Positions 1 to 8,461 of a stretch of 64,000 nucleotides of DNA are shown here, piece after piece. The position numbers were made by a program, and so were the translations under genes. The notes beneath the pieces were generated by a model that saw nothing but the letters and a program-made list of their open reading frames with translations, was not told the DNA's origin and made no database searches. This DNA comes from Streptomyces xiamenensis (lineage in GTDB: Bacteria > Actinomycetota > Actinomycetes > Streptomycetales > Streptomycetaceae), in NCBI RefSeq assembly GCF_000993785.3, contig NZ_CP009922.3, positions 5,208,001-5,272,000 of the forward strand, read 5' to 3'. Numbering within the stretch: position 1 is the stretch's first letter; each line of letters starts with the position of its first letter.

Positions 1-1
1 G

Positions 2-856
2 ATCATCCAAAGCGGCAGCGGACTGGGGGCGTTCACTCCGGAACAGGCCGGGCGGGTCACCCGTGCGGCGGTCGGCGCGCTGGGCGTGGCCCCGCGCGCC
101 GACGCCTTCGACGCGGTCCCCGACGACCGGCTGGTGGCCGTCGCGGCCGGGCTCGGCGGTCTCGACCTGCGTACGGCGACCGCCTACGACCCGCTGCAAG
201 GGCTCAGCCCCTTCGGCGTGGTCCTGGCGGAGCAGCCCGCGCACACGGTCGCCGCCGGGCGGGGCGCGGACCTCGACCTGCTCCTGGGCACCAACGCGGA
301 GGAGGGCAACCTCTACCTGGTCCCCTCCGGCGCGTACGCCGCCTCGACCGACGCCGACGTCCGGGCGGTGGCCGCCCGTGCCCACCCCGATCCGGACGCG
401 CTGGTGGCGGCGTACCGCGCGGCGCGCCCGCAGGCAGGGCCCGCCGAACTGCGCTCCGCCCTTCTGGGAGACGCCCTGTTCGGCGCCGGAACCCGTGCCC
501 TGACCCGGGCGCACGCCGCGCACCGCGCCGGGGCGACGTACAGCTACCTCTTCGAGTGGCGCTCGCACGCCCTGGACGGGGCCCTCGGTGCCGCCCACGC
601 CACGGAGCTGCCCTTCGTCTTCGGCCTCGGCCGCGCGCTGCTGCGCGGACCGCGCGCACTGCTCGGGACCCGGCCGCCGCCCGCCGATCTGGCCGGCCGG
701 ACGCACGGGTCCTGGGTGCGTTTCGTCCGTACCGGCGATCCCGGCTGGCGCCCGTACACCCGGGATCACCCGAACACGATGCGCATCGGAGCGCGCTGGA
801 TCGAACAGGAGGACGTACGCGGGGCGGAACGGCGAGCCTGGGAGCTGACGCCCTGA
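2..856 (+). CDS. Type B carboxylesterase, C-terminal part
   Basis: The gene enters from the left edge of the window, so the oxyanion-hole region and the GESAG nucleophile elbow lie outside. The visible frame opens with IIQSGSG, the segment just after the elbow in type B carboxylesterases. It then carries a TNAEEG stretch (the usual acidic member of the triad) and an HATELPFVFG stretch that matches the catalytic His region (family form HGxELPFVFG). About 285 residues remain and the stop is intact. It should hydrolyse carboxylic esters; the substrate cannot be read from this part. Confidence 0.85.
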   Translation: MIQSGSGLGAFTPEQAGRVTRAAVGALGVAPRADAFDAVPDDRLVAVAAGLGGLDLRTATAYDPLQGLSPFGVVLAEQPAHTVAAGRGADLDLLLGTNAEEGNLYLVPSGAYAASTDADVRAVAARAHPDPDALVAAYRAARPQAGPAELRSALLGDALFGAGTRALTRAHAAHRAGATYSYLFEWRSHALDGALGAAHATELPFVFGLGRALLRGPRALLGTRPPPADLAGRTHGSWVRFVRTGDPGWRPYTRDHPNTMRIGARWIEQEDVRGAERRAWELTP

Positions 857-864
857 GGCACTGA

Positions 865-915
865 GGCCCCGGCGTCGCCGTCGGACCCGCCGCGGGGCCG
901 GGGAAGCTTCCCCGG
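865..915. terminator. Possible terminator between convergent genes
   Basis: Downstream of the esterase, a 7-base arm at 865-871 pairs with 893-899. It overlaps a perfect 18-base palindrome at 898-915 centred on an AAGCTT core. There is no T-run, as is common in high-GC actinobacteria. The rest of 857-1075 shows no gene. The position between two convergent genes supports a bidirectional terminator, but the fold is not strong. Confidence 0.35.
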
Positions 916-1075
916 TCCCGGCCCCACCACGGCCGGGACGGCGCGGGCCCCGGTGACAGAGCGCTTCCGCACTGCCTGGAAGGCCGCAACGCCCGCTGGG
1001 GGCTCGTGCTCGACCGCGCCCACGAGCCCGACACCGTCACCTGGCCACCGCCCACGCACCGCGCGAAGCGAGGAC

Positions 1076-2584
1076 CTAATCCCTGACCTTGAGGAAGCGC
1101 ATCCGGGTTGCGCCATTGCTGTCGGTGCCGCCGGCCTCGGCGCTGGAAATGTTGCCGCCGGTGAGGACGAACATCAGGTGCAGGCGAACCGTCCGGGGGC
1201 CGGAGGCGACCGTGTACTCGGTCATGATGTGCGTGGTTCCGCCCTGCTGCTCCTGCCTCGCCGCGTTGATCGCCGCGATCTGGGTGAAGCTCGTCAGGAG
1301 GGTGTCCGTGGTCTCGTCCCTGAGCCAGCCGATGATGTAGCCGCTGCCGCCGGTGGCGGAACCGAGCGCGTACCGTACATCGCTGTCGATGTGGTACACC
1401 CCGGCTTCCGGGAGCACGATGTCGGACTCGGGGATCGGCACGTCGGTGCCTGCCCGGGCCAGCAGGTCGGCGTGCTGCCTCTCGGCGTTGAGGAACGCGC
1501 TCACCGGCGTGAGGCGGGCGCCGACCTCCCACCTCTCGGGGCAGCCGGGCGTCCCGGTGACGTCGATGTCCACCGACCGTTCGCTGCCGCTGTTGCCGCC
1601 GGGAGCGATACCCGTCACGTCGATCCGCGGCACGAGCAGCCCACCGGTCGTGTTCCGCGCGGCGTTGCACGGGGACGGGTCCAGAGCAGGCGTGTCGGGC
1701 ACGTACAGACATCCGTCGCTGCCCCGGGTGATGGCGTTGCCCCGGTCGGTGGAGAGGCACGGAGGGCGGACGGGTGCGCATCCGTCACCGCAGGAGGTGA
1801 CCGGGAGGACCGGCGGGACCGCGGCGTAGGGAGTCGAACCGTCGAGGGTGTCGGTCGTGCAGGTGACCGCGCCGTCGCAGTTGCGGCATGTCGTACGGAG
1901 GAACGTCCTGCCGCAGCCCGGGGCGGACGCCTCGACGGTGAGGACCAAGCTGTCGACGGTCCACTGCTTTGGTCCGACTCGGCAGGTGTCGTCGTTGCCT
2001 GTTTCCAGGTTGAGCTCGACGACGATCTTTCCCGCGAGGACGTCCGCGAGGGACACGGTGGTCGGCGGGATGACGCCGTTGTCGTCACCACCCGCCGGCA
2101 GATCGGGTGGGCCCAGGAGATCGGTGCGGATCGGGGTTGTGCCGTTCCACAGGGCGAAGCGGCCGTAGAGCCGGCAGGCCGTGCTCCCGCCGTCGTTGCG
2201 GACATGGACGGAGGCGCTGATCGTGACGCTGGTGGGGTTGCCGCGCAGTGACGCGGGGTCGATGTGCACGACGCCGGCGAGCCAGGTGTGCTGGCCGTTG
2301 TGTGTCCCGTCGTCGGCCGGGAACGTGCCCGTGCCGCTGTTCAGGATGGTCTGAGCGACGACAGGGTCCAGTGCGGCATGGGTGTTGGCGATGGTGTAGT
2401 ACGGCGTCGGGTCGGTGCTGATCGCGGTCGCTGGGACCCGGTACGGCGCGGAGTCGCGCAGTGGAGTCGTCTCGCAGTGCTCGCGCGGCTTGGAGTCGGG
2501 GCAAGAGACGGGGGGACAGGCCGGTTTGGAGGGCTGACAGCCGCCGATGGCGATGGGGGACTGCCCGCAGCCGCATCCACTCAT
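1076..2584 (-). CDS. Cys-rich protein with C1q/TNF-like C-terminus
   Basis: A 502-residue protein of unknown function. The first 45 residues are very Cys/Pro rich (MSGCGCGQ, then GGCQPSKPACPP). The middle is a beta-rich region with further Cys pairs such as CRNCDG and CGDGC. The last 140 residues look like a C1q/TNF-type jelly roll: an AGVYHIDSDVRYA strand region, a region ending in VRLHLMFVLTGG, and a terminal RMRFLKVRD strand. No signal peptide is evident, and a short SD-like sequence (CAGGAG) precedes ATG 2584. Such C-terminal domains occur in phage tail and surface adhesion proteins and form trimers; that role is inference. No phage or secretion genes are adjacent. Confidence 0.75.
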   Translation of the reverse strand: MSGCGCGQSPIAIGGCQPSKPACPPVSCPDSKPREHCETTPLRDSAPYRVPATAISTDPTPYYTIANTHAALDPVVAQTILNSGTGTFPADDGTHNGQHTWLAGVVHIDPASLRGNPTSVTISASVHVRNDGGSTACRLYGRFALWNGTTPIRTDLLGPPDLPAGGDDNGVIPPTTVSLADVLAGKIVVELNLETGNDDTCRVGPKQWTVDSLVLTVEASAPGCGRTFLRTTCRNCDGAVTCTTDTLDGSTPYAAVPPVLPVTSCGDGCAPVRPPCLSTDRGNAITRGSDGCLYVPDTPALDPSPCNAARNTTGGLLVPRIDVTGIAPGGNSGSERSVDIDVTGTPGCPERWEVGARLTPVSAFLNAERQHADLLARAGTDVPIPESDIVLPEAGVYHIDSDVRYALGSATGGSGYIIGWLRDETTDTLLTSFTQIAAINAARQEQQGGTTHIMTEYTVASGPRTVRLHLMFVLTGGNISSAEAGGTDSNGATRMRFLKVRD

Positions 2585-3202
2585 GGGTCAACTCCTGTGG
2601 TGAAGTGGGGTGGTGGCCGTGGCCGTGGCCGCGTGCGCCATGCCGCCTTGGCGCGGTGGGGCACGAGGGAGTGGTGTGCCGGCTCGTCGGCCGAAACGGA
2701 TGAAAGCCGAGCTGAGCGGGCGTGTTGAGGGATACCGGTGGACCTGAGACCGGCCGCGCCACCGGGGAGCGGAAGAAGACCGCCTGGCGGACCGCTCGCC
2801 ATGACGTCGATTGTCATCCGGCTACGTGTTCCTGCGGCCGGTCATGTCCTGGGGAGGGGAAACAGAAGCGGCGATGTCAGCCCCTGGTTCGCGTTTCCGC
2901 TACTGGTACTGGTACTGGTACTGGTACTGGTATTGGGGCAAACCGCGTTGGGCGCTCGGACGAAGGAATGCCTGAAGCTCAGTCACGTGTCTTCTTCGGT
3001 GCCGTCCCTACTGTACTGTCCGGTGATCTGTCAGGCATTACCCCGTTAGGGTGGCTGAATTCACCGCTAAGGTGGCATAGCGCCGACATTTCTGTCGGCG
3101 TGCAAGCTGTGAGCGGATGGCCGACCGGGCCCCGCCTCCCGGGATCTCCACGCCGAAGCAGCAAGGGGCGACCCGAGGCTTCCAGGTCCAGCAGGACCCT
3201 TG
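2585..3202. other. Intergenic region without a convincing gene
   Basis: No open frame here has domain sense or a good ribosome site. The stretch contains the hexanucleotide repeat at 2901-2936, listed separately, and otherwise nothing I recognise. The promoter of the Cys-rich protein should lie just above 2584. Confidence 0.5.
2901..2936. repeat. Hexanucleotide microsatellite (TACTGG)6
   Basis: Five perfect copies of TACTGG are followed by one copy with a single change (TATTGG). The tract is AT-richer than its surroundings. Its length is a multiple of three, so repeat changes would not shift a frame. One frame gives Leu-Val repeats and another Thr-Gly repeats, but neither frame belongs to a credible gene. 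Confidence 0.9.
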
Positions 3203-3313
3203 CCTTTCCGTTCCGTGGTGGGTGCGGCGGTAGGTCGCCGGCAGCCGGTCGGGCCTGCCCTGCTTCGCCCAGCAGCAGCCGGCGGTGGGGCTGATCCCCA
3301 ACGGCCCCGTCAC
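3203..3313 (-). mobile_element. IS630-type transposase remnant
   Basis: On the minus strand about 35 residues (GPLGISPTAGCCWAKQGRP, then DRLPATYRRTH) resemble the segment after the first catalytic Asp of IS630-family transposases, which I recall as LGIRPTAGSCWAEQGRP. Both sides of this fragment lose similarity, and no terminal inverted repeats or TA duplication were found. It is best read as a decayed fragment. The flanking 3314-3464 contains nothing else I can support. The family match is from memory. Confidence 0.5.
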
Positions 3314-3464
3314 GACCGCCGAACCCGGCGAACCTCCATGCTCCCTGCACGATCGACCCGAGCACGGAGTGGTCGCACGATCGGCCGGACAAGTCCCGGG
3401 GGGTACCTCCCGGCGTCAGCCGGGGAAGACGCGGTCCGCGCCACGAGGATCCGGAAGAGACGGC

Positions 3465-4136
3465 TCAGGGCCGCGTCCCCGTCGCGCGGCGCCACAGGGG
3501 TGGGGTGACCGCGAAGAGCAGGGCCAGCACCACCGCCGCCAGCACCCCCTGCCAGGCGTGCGGAAACAGGGCCCCGCCCACTGTCCCGATCAGCTGGTAC
3601 GTCGCCGTCCACGCCAGCGCCGCCGGGAGGCAGCCACGCATGTACGCGGCCAGCGGCATCCGTGCCAGCAGCGCCGCCAGCATCACCGGGATGCGGCCCG
3701 CCGGCACCAGCCGGGACACCACCAGCACCACCGTGCCGCGCTCCGCCAGCTGCCGCTGGGCGCGGCGCACCGCGCCCGGCGCCGCCTGTTCCCGCAGGCG
3801 CCCCAGCCAGCGTGAGCCGCCCCGGCCCAGCGCGTACAGCAGCACGTCCCCGCTGAACGCCGCCAGGGACGCCGCCGCGAACACCAGGGCGGAGAAGACC
3901 ACCGGATCGCTGTGGTGGAACGCCACCGCGGCGGCCGAACTGACCAGCGCGCCCGTCGGCACGACCGGTATGAGCGACCCCACCAGCACCAGCAGGAACA
4001 GCGACGGCAGCCCGATCGCCTGCTCCGTGCCCTCCTGCGCCACCACCCCCGGCGTCGCCGCCAGCGGAACCAGCGGGGACCACGACGTCAGGGAGGACAG
4101 CGGCGTCAGCGAGGGCAGTGCGGCGGCGTGGCTCAC
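3465..4136 (-). CDS. DedA-family (VTT domain) membrane protein
   Basis: A 223-residue polytopic membrane protein. Hydrophobic segments lie near residues 43-70, 80-103, 135-160, 170-190 and 195-212. The run LVGSLIPVVPTGALVS, followed by FSGDVLLYALGR and later SRLVPAGRIPVML, fits the DedA/VTT fold (re-entrant loops with the Gly/Pro and R-x3-G-R motifs). DedA proteins act in lipid flipping and envelope homeostasis. It is the second gene of a pair: its ATG overlaps the stop of the metallo-hydrolase upstream by 4 bases, so the two are translationally coupled. Confidence 0.85.
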   Translation of the reverse strand: MSHAAALPSLTPLSSLTSWSPLVPLAATPGVVAQEGTEQAIGLPSLFLLVLVGSLIPVVPTGALVSSAAAVAFHHSDPVVFSALVFAAASLAAFSGDVLLYALGRGGSRWLGRLREQAAPGAVRRAQRQLAERGTVVLVVSRLVPAGRIPVMLAALLARMPLAAYMRGCLPAALAWTATYQLIGTVGGALFPHAWQGVLAAVVLALLFAVTPPLWRRATGTRP

Positions 4137-4921
4137 CCGGCGACCGCCGGCCCGGCCGACAGCCGTACCCGCTCCCCGTGCCCCAGCCGGTGCACCCGCA
4201 CCTCCGGCGCAAGGCGCGCCGCGTGCCGGACGAACTCGTCCCCCGGCGCGTGGAACTCGTGCGGCCGCACAGCCGACAGCCCCAGCGGCCAGAACGTCCC
4301 GTAGTGCACCGGCACCGCGTCCCGGGGCCGCAGCCGGGCCAGCGCCAGCGCCGCCCGCTCCGCGTTCAGATGTCCGTGGCCAAGACCGGGGCCCCAGCCC
4401 CCCACCGGCAGCAGCGCGGTGTCCACCGGACCCGTCTCCCGCGCCATCTGGTCGAACAGCCCGGTGTCACCGGCGTAGTACGTACGCGACGCGCCCTCCA
4501 CCACGTAGCCGAGCGCCGAGACCCGGCGCGGCCCCACCGGCAGCCGCCGCCCGTCGTGCGCCGCCGGCACCGCCCGGATCGTGACCGGGCCGAACGGCAG
4601 CGACTCGCCGGGCGTCATCTCGTACACCGGCAGCCGCGCCGCCAGCCGCCGCAGCCCCGGCACCGCCCGCACCGCGCCGCGCGGCAGCACCAGCGGGGTG
4701 CCGTACGGCAGCCGCGCCAGTGACCGCAGATGCAGATGATCCGCGTGCAGGTGAGAGATCAGCACCACATCGGCCGCCAGCACCCCGGCCGTCGGCAGTG
4801 CCCCGCGCCGCCGCCACAGATGGGCGCAGCGCCGGGTCACCAGCGGATCGGTCAGCACCGCGACGCCGGAGTCCCGGATGGTGGCGGTGGCGTGGCCCCA
4901 CCAGATGATCTCCACCGGCAC
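4133..4921 (-). CDS. MBL-fold metallo-hydrolase (UlaG-like)
   Basis: A 262-residue metallo-beta-lactamase-fold protein. The zinc motif HLHADH begins at His57. The N-terminal WWGHAT strand is typical of the UlaG/YtnP-like branch. Further ligands are probably the AAHD His, the YYAGDT Asp and the VPVHYG His. It is a cytosolic hydrolase with substrate unknown. It is the first gene of the pair with the DedA protein. A 121-base gap separates it from the divergent gene at 5043. Confidence 0.88.
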   Translation of the reverse strand: MPVEIIWWGHATATIRDSGVAVLTDPLVTRRCAHLWRRRGALPTAGVLAADVVLISHLHADHLHLRSLARLPYGTPLVLPRGAVRAVPGLRRLAARLPVYEMTPGESLPFGPVTIRAVPAAHDGRRLPVGPRRVSALGYVVEGASRTYYAGDTGLFDQMARETGPVDTALLPVGGWGPGLGHGHLNAERAALALARLRPRDAVPVHYGTFWPLGLSAVRPHEFHAPGDEFVRHAARLAPEVRVHRLGHGERVRLSAGPAVAG

Positions 4922-5042
4922 CAGGAACTCCTCTCACCCGTCCGGACGTAGTTCCGTTACCGGAAGCCTACGTGTGTTTGCCCGGTGACGTCCGTCCGGT
5001 GCACACGCACCGGCCGGGCAGGATGGACGGGACGAAAGCGGC

Positions 5043-7250
5043 GTGAGTGACATCGGAGAAGGCGGCGACACCAGTGACAGGGAGGGCCGGACGGTGGCAG
5101 GGGTGAGAAGCGGCGGTGCGGCGCTGCTGCGCGTGCTCGTGGTGTGGGGCGTCAGCGCCGCCACCATGGTGGTGCTCGCCGTGATCCTGCCCGACTTCCG
5201 GCTCCAGTCCCCGGACGGCGACAGCCTCACCCGGGTCGCCGCCACCGCCCTGCTCGGTGCCGGTGCCTTCGGGATCCTGTCCGCCCTGGTGTGGCCCTGG
5301 CTGGTGCGCACCCTGCTGCTGGTGCCCGCGCTCGCCCTGGCCTGCCTGGTCTTCCTGCTCAACGGCTCCCTGCTGCTGTTCGCGCTCAGCCTGATCCCGT
5401 ACGGGCGCGGCGAGGCCAGCCCGCAGACGGCCGTGATCGTGGCCGCCGTCATGTCGCTGACCTCCTCCGCCACGAGCACCTGGCTCGCGGTCCGCGACCA
5501 GGGCGCGCAGCGCCGCCGGCTGCACCGGATGGCGCCGTGGGGGCACCCGGCCGGCGGCTGGGGAAGGGCGCGCGCCGCCGGCCCCGACGCGGCGGGGGTG
5601 CCGCGGCCCGCCGGCACCGTTTTCCTTCAGCTCGACGGCATCGGGCACGCGCTGCTGCGCGAGGCGATCGCCGGTGACCGCCCGCTGATGCCGTCCGTCG
5701 CCGCGCTGTGCGGCACCAGCCACCGGCTCACCCGCTGGCGCACCGACTGGTCGAGCCAGACCGGCGCCTCCCAGCTGGGCATCCTGCACGGCAGCAACGA
5801 GGACGTGCCGGCCTTCCGCTGGTACGAGAAGGAGCGCGGCGAGGTCATCGTCAGCAACCGGCCCTCCAGCGCGGCCGAGCTCCAGCGCCGCGCCGCCGCC
5901 CGCGCGGGGCATCCCGGGCTGCTCGCGGCGGACGGGGCCAGCCGCGGCAATCTGTTCACCGGCGGCGCCGGGCAGGCCGCGCTGGTGGTGTCCATCGCCG
6001 TCCGCCGCGGCAAGGGCGAGCGTTCGCGGGCCGGGTACTTCGCGTACTTCTCCGACCCGGCGCACGCCGCCCGCACCGTGCTGTCCTTCGCCGCCGAGCT
6101 GGTCCGGGAGATCTTCCAGTCGGTACGCGCCCGGCTGCGCGGGGTCACCCCCCGGGTGGGGCGCGGCGGCCTCTACCCGATGATCCGGGCGTTCGCCACC
6201 GTCGTCGAGCGGGATGTGGTCACCGCGTCCGTCGTCGGGGACATCCTGACCGGCCGCACGGCGGTCTACGCGGATCTCGTGGCGTACGACGAGGTGGCGC
6301 ACCACTCCGGGCCGCGCTCGCCCGACGTACGGCAGGTGCTGCGCCGCCTGGACGACTGCGTGGCCACGATCGGGCAGGCCATCGCGTACGCGCCGCGTCC
6401 GTACCATCTGGTGCTGCTCTCCGACCACGGGCAGAGTCAGGGCGAGCCGTTCGAGGCGGCGTACGGGCACTCGCTGGAGGAGCTGGTACGGATCGGCTGC
6501 GGCCGGCCGCTGGCGGGGGAGCCGCGGCGGGCGCGGCACAAGCGGCGCGAGCGGCGGGCGGAGAGCGGTGCCGAGGCGCGGGCGGTGGCGCGGTCCGCGC
6601 TGCACCGTCCCGAGGAGCCGCCGGAGCCCCCCGAGCCCGTTCCCGGTGCGGCGGCCGGTCCCGAGGAGGAGCGGCGGCGGGCGCCGGTGGTGCTGGGTTC
6701 CGGCAACCTGGGCCTGGTGTCCTTCCCGGAGATCCCCGGGCGGGCGACGCGCTCCGAGATCGCGTCCCGCTATCCGGCGCTGCTGTCGACGCTGGCCGAG
6801 CATCCGGGGATCGGCTTCGTACTCGTGCGCGACCAGCGGTACGGGGCGGTGGTACTGGGCGGGGGCGGCGGCGAACACCGGCTGGTCAGCGGGGAGATCA
6901 TCGGGCCCGACCCGCTGGCACCGTTCGGGGCGGGCGCGGCGGAAGCGGTGCTGCGGACCGACCGGTTCCCGCACACCGCCGATCTGATGATCAATTCGTC
7001 GGTCGACCCGGTCTCCGGCTCCATCCACGCCTTCGAGGACCAGGTCGGGTCGCACGGCGGCCTCGGCGGCGAGCAGAGCCACGCGTTCCTGCTCTCTCCG
7101 CACGCCCTGTCCGACCCGTTGTCCGGAGAGGGGGAGGTGGCGGGCGGCGGCGAGCTCGTCGGTGCCGAGTCGGTGCACCGGGTGCTGCGCCGCTGGCTGG
7201 CGGAGTCGGCGCAGCTGTCCGGTCGGACCGACGCGCCGTCACCCGCGTGA
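5043..7250 (+). CDS. Membrane protein with alkaline-phosphatase-type domain
   Basis: A 735-residue protein starting at GTG. Residues 20-140 contain about four membrane helices of the type often annotated as phage holin family. The remainder is an alkaline-phosphatase/phosphodiesterase superfamily domain: a metal site in QLDGIG, a probable nucleophile in SSQTGAS, AYDEVAHHSG, LSDHGQSQGE, and a late GSHGGLGG. A charged Pro/Glu linker around residues 505-540 splits the domain. It probably cleaves a phosphate ester at the membrane. The substrate is unknown, and the holin label found in databases is misleading. Confidence 0.8.
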   Translation: MSDIGEGGDTSDREGRTVAGVRSGGAALLRVLVVWGVSAATMVVLAVILPDFRLQSPDGDSLTRVAATALLGAGAFGILSALVWPWLVRTLLLVPALALACLVFLLNGSLLLFALSLIPYGRGEASPQTAVIVAAVMSLTSSATSTWLAVRDQGAQRRRLHRMAPWGHPAGGWGRARAAGPDAAGVPRPAGTVFLQLDGIGHALLREAIAGDRPLMPSVAALCGTSHRLTRWRTDWSSQTGASQLGILHGSNEDVPAFRWYEKERGEVIVSNRPSSAAELQRRAAARAGHPGLLAADGASRGNLFTGGAGQAALVVSIAVRRGKGERSRAGYFAYFSDPAHAARTVLSFAAELVREIFQSVRARLRGVTPRVGRGGLYPMIRAFATVVERDVVTASVVGDILTGRTAVYADLVAYDEVAHHSGPRSPDVRQVLRRLDDCVATIGQAIAYAPRPYHLVLLSDHGQSQGEPFEAAYGHSLEELVRIGCGRPLAGEPRRARHKRRERRAESGAEARAVARSALHRPEEPPEPPEPVPGAAAGPEEERRRAPVVLGSGNLGLVSFPEIPGRATRSEIASRYPALLSTLAEHPGIGFVLVRDQRYGAVVLGGGGGEHRLVSGEIIGPDPLAPFGAGAAEAVLRTDRFPHTADLMINSSVDPVSGSIHAFEDQVGSHGGLGGEQSHAFLLSPHALSDPLSGEGEVAGGGELVGAESVHRVLRRWLAESAQLSGRTDAPSPA

Positions 7251-7364
7251 CGGGGCCCGGTCAACGCGGCGCACGCCGGGCCGTTCCTCCCCCGATCGGA
7301 CCGGGCCGGGCACTAGGGTGGCCATCGCCGTGAAGGAACCGCACCGGGTGAAGGGAGCGCGCCG

Positions 7365-7670
7365 ATGGCGCCGCAGCCGCTGACCGAGCTGGAGATCGCC
7401 GAGACGCTGAGCGGACTGCCCGGCTGGCGGGCGGAGAACGACCACTTGGTGCGCTCGTACACGCTGCCGGGCCACCCGGCAGCGGTCGCCCTGCTGGTCC
7501 ACATCTCGGTGGCCCAGGAGGAGCTGAACCACCATGCCGAACTGACGCTGGTCTACAACCGCCTCGGCGTGGCGCTCAACACCCACAGCGTGGGCGGCAA
7601 GGTCACCGAGCTGGACGCGCAACTGGCCCGCCGGATCGAGGAGATCGCGGCGGGCCACGCTGCGGACTGA
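7365..7670 (+). CDS. 4a-hydroxytetrahydrobiopterin dehydratase
   Basis: A 101-residue protein, the normal length for pterin-4a-carbinolamine dehydratase. It shows the family core: the ELNHHAEL His pair and the NRLGVALNTHS and GGKVTELD segments. It dehydrates 4a-hydroxytetrahydropterin to recycle the cofactor of aromatic amino acid hydroxylases; no such hydroxylase is nearby. It stands alone, 114 bases after the phosphatase-like gene, and converges on the fasciclin gene with only 21 bases between stops. Confidence 0.9.
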   Translation: MAPQPLTELEIAETLSGLPGWRAENDHLVRSYTLPGHPAAVALLVHISVAQEELNHHAELTLVYNRLGVALNTHSVGGKVTELDAQLARRIEEIAAGHAAD

Positions 7671-7691
7671 GGCCCCTGGGGGCAGCCTCCG

Positions 7692-8372
7692 TTACGGCAT
7701 CAGCACGGTGTCGATCAGGTAGACCGTGGCGTTGGCCGTCTGCACATTGCCGCAGACCACGGCCGCCTCGTCATTGACGGTGAAGGACTCGCCCGAGCCG
7801 GTGGTGGTGACCGTGCCGCCCTGGAGCGTCTCGAAGGAGCCGTCTTCCAGCTGCTCGGGCGACAGCCGCTCGCCCACCACGTGGTAGGTGAGGATCCCGG
7901 TCAGCATGTCCTGGTCGGCCAGCACCGCGTTCAGGTCCTCCTCGGGGATCGCGGCGAAGGCGTCGTTGACGGGGGCGAAGACGGTGATGCCGTCCGCGTC
8001 GTTCAGGGTGTCCACCAGCCCGGCCGCATCCACCGCGCTCACCAGGGTGGTCAGCGCCTCGTTGTTGCCCGCCGCCGTGGCCACCGGGTCCAGCGCCATG
8101 CCGTCGAAGCTGCCGGGGCCCTCGGCCGGGGTGGCGGCACACGCCGCGCCGAACGTCTGTGCGGCGGCACCGGTCTCCTCCTGCGCCGAGTCGTCGGCGC
8201 CGGTGTCCTCACCCTCGTCCATGCCGCCACCCGTGGTGCCCTCGGTGCTCTCCGAGGAGCCCTGGTCGCCGCTGGAGCCGTTGTCGTCGGAGGAGCAGGC
8301 CGCCAGGCTCAGCGGCAGCACGGCGGCGGCGGTGACGGCGATGGTGGCGCGGCGGATTCGGTTGATACGCAT
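7692..8372 (-). CDS. Fasciclin-domain lipoprotein (MPT70/MPT83-like)
   Basis: A 226-residue secreted lipoprotein. The signal peptide ends in a lipobox LSLAACSS. An acidic Ser/Gly/Glu linker of about 50 residues follows, then one fasciclin (FAS1) domain with ITVFAPVNDAFAAIP and LTYHVVGERL. The start at 8372 is fixed by AAGGAG eight bases upstream; longer frames lack a signal. The domain order matches MPT83 of mycobacteria, whose genes are SigK targets. It lies 89 bases behind the molybdoenzyme gene on the same strand, with no promoter of the SigK form in the gap. It is therefore probably co-transcribed from the element at 10107-10133. Confidence 0.93.
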   Translation of the reverse strand: MRINRIRRATIAVTAAAVLPLSLAACSSDDNGSSGDQGSSESTEGTTGGGMDEGEDTGADDSAQEETGAAAQTFGAACAATPAEGPGSFDGMALDPVATAAGNNEALTTLVSAVDAAGLVDTLNDADGITVFAPVNDAFAAIPEEDLNAVLADQDMLTGILTYHVVGERLSPEQLEDGSFETLQGGTVTTTGSGESFTVNDEAAVVCGNVQTANATVYLIDTVLMP

Positions 8373-8461
8373 GGGAAACGCTCCTTGAGAGTTGAGAGAT
8401 GTCGGGATGACAAAAGTCGGGGGGAGGGGCGGGACGGGGCCGTCCGGCCGGGTGCCGCGGG

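Noticed and set aside
204..1781. Long minus-strand frames over the esterase and the Cys-rich gene
   Set aside because: Arg/Pro/Gly-rich shadow reading typical of high-GC DNA, with no domain or start site.
2901..2936. Possible CRISPR-like repeat
   Set aside because: The units are 6 bases with no spacers, and no cas gene is present anywhere in the window.
2738..3049. A 103-codon frame with Leu-Val repeats across the microsatellite
   Set aside because: The hydrophobic run comes only from the repeat. No ribosome site, family or coding bias supports it.
5043..7250. Phage holin as a sign of a prophage
   Set aside because: The holin-like label fits only the N-terminal helices. The protein is a large phosphatase-like membrane enzyme and no phage gene surrounds it.
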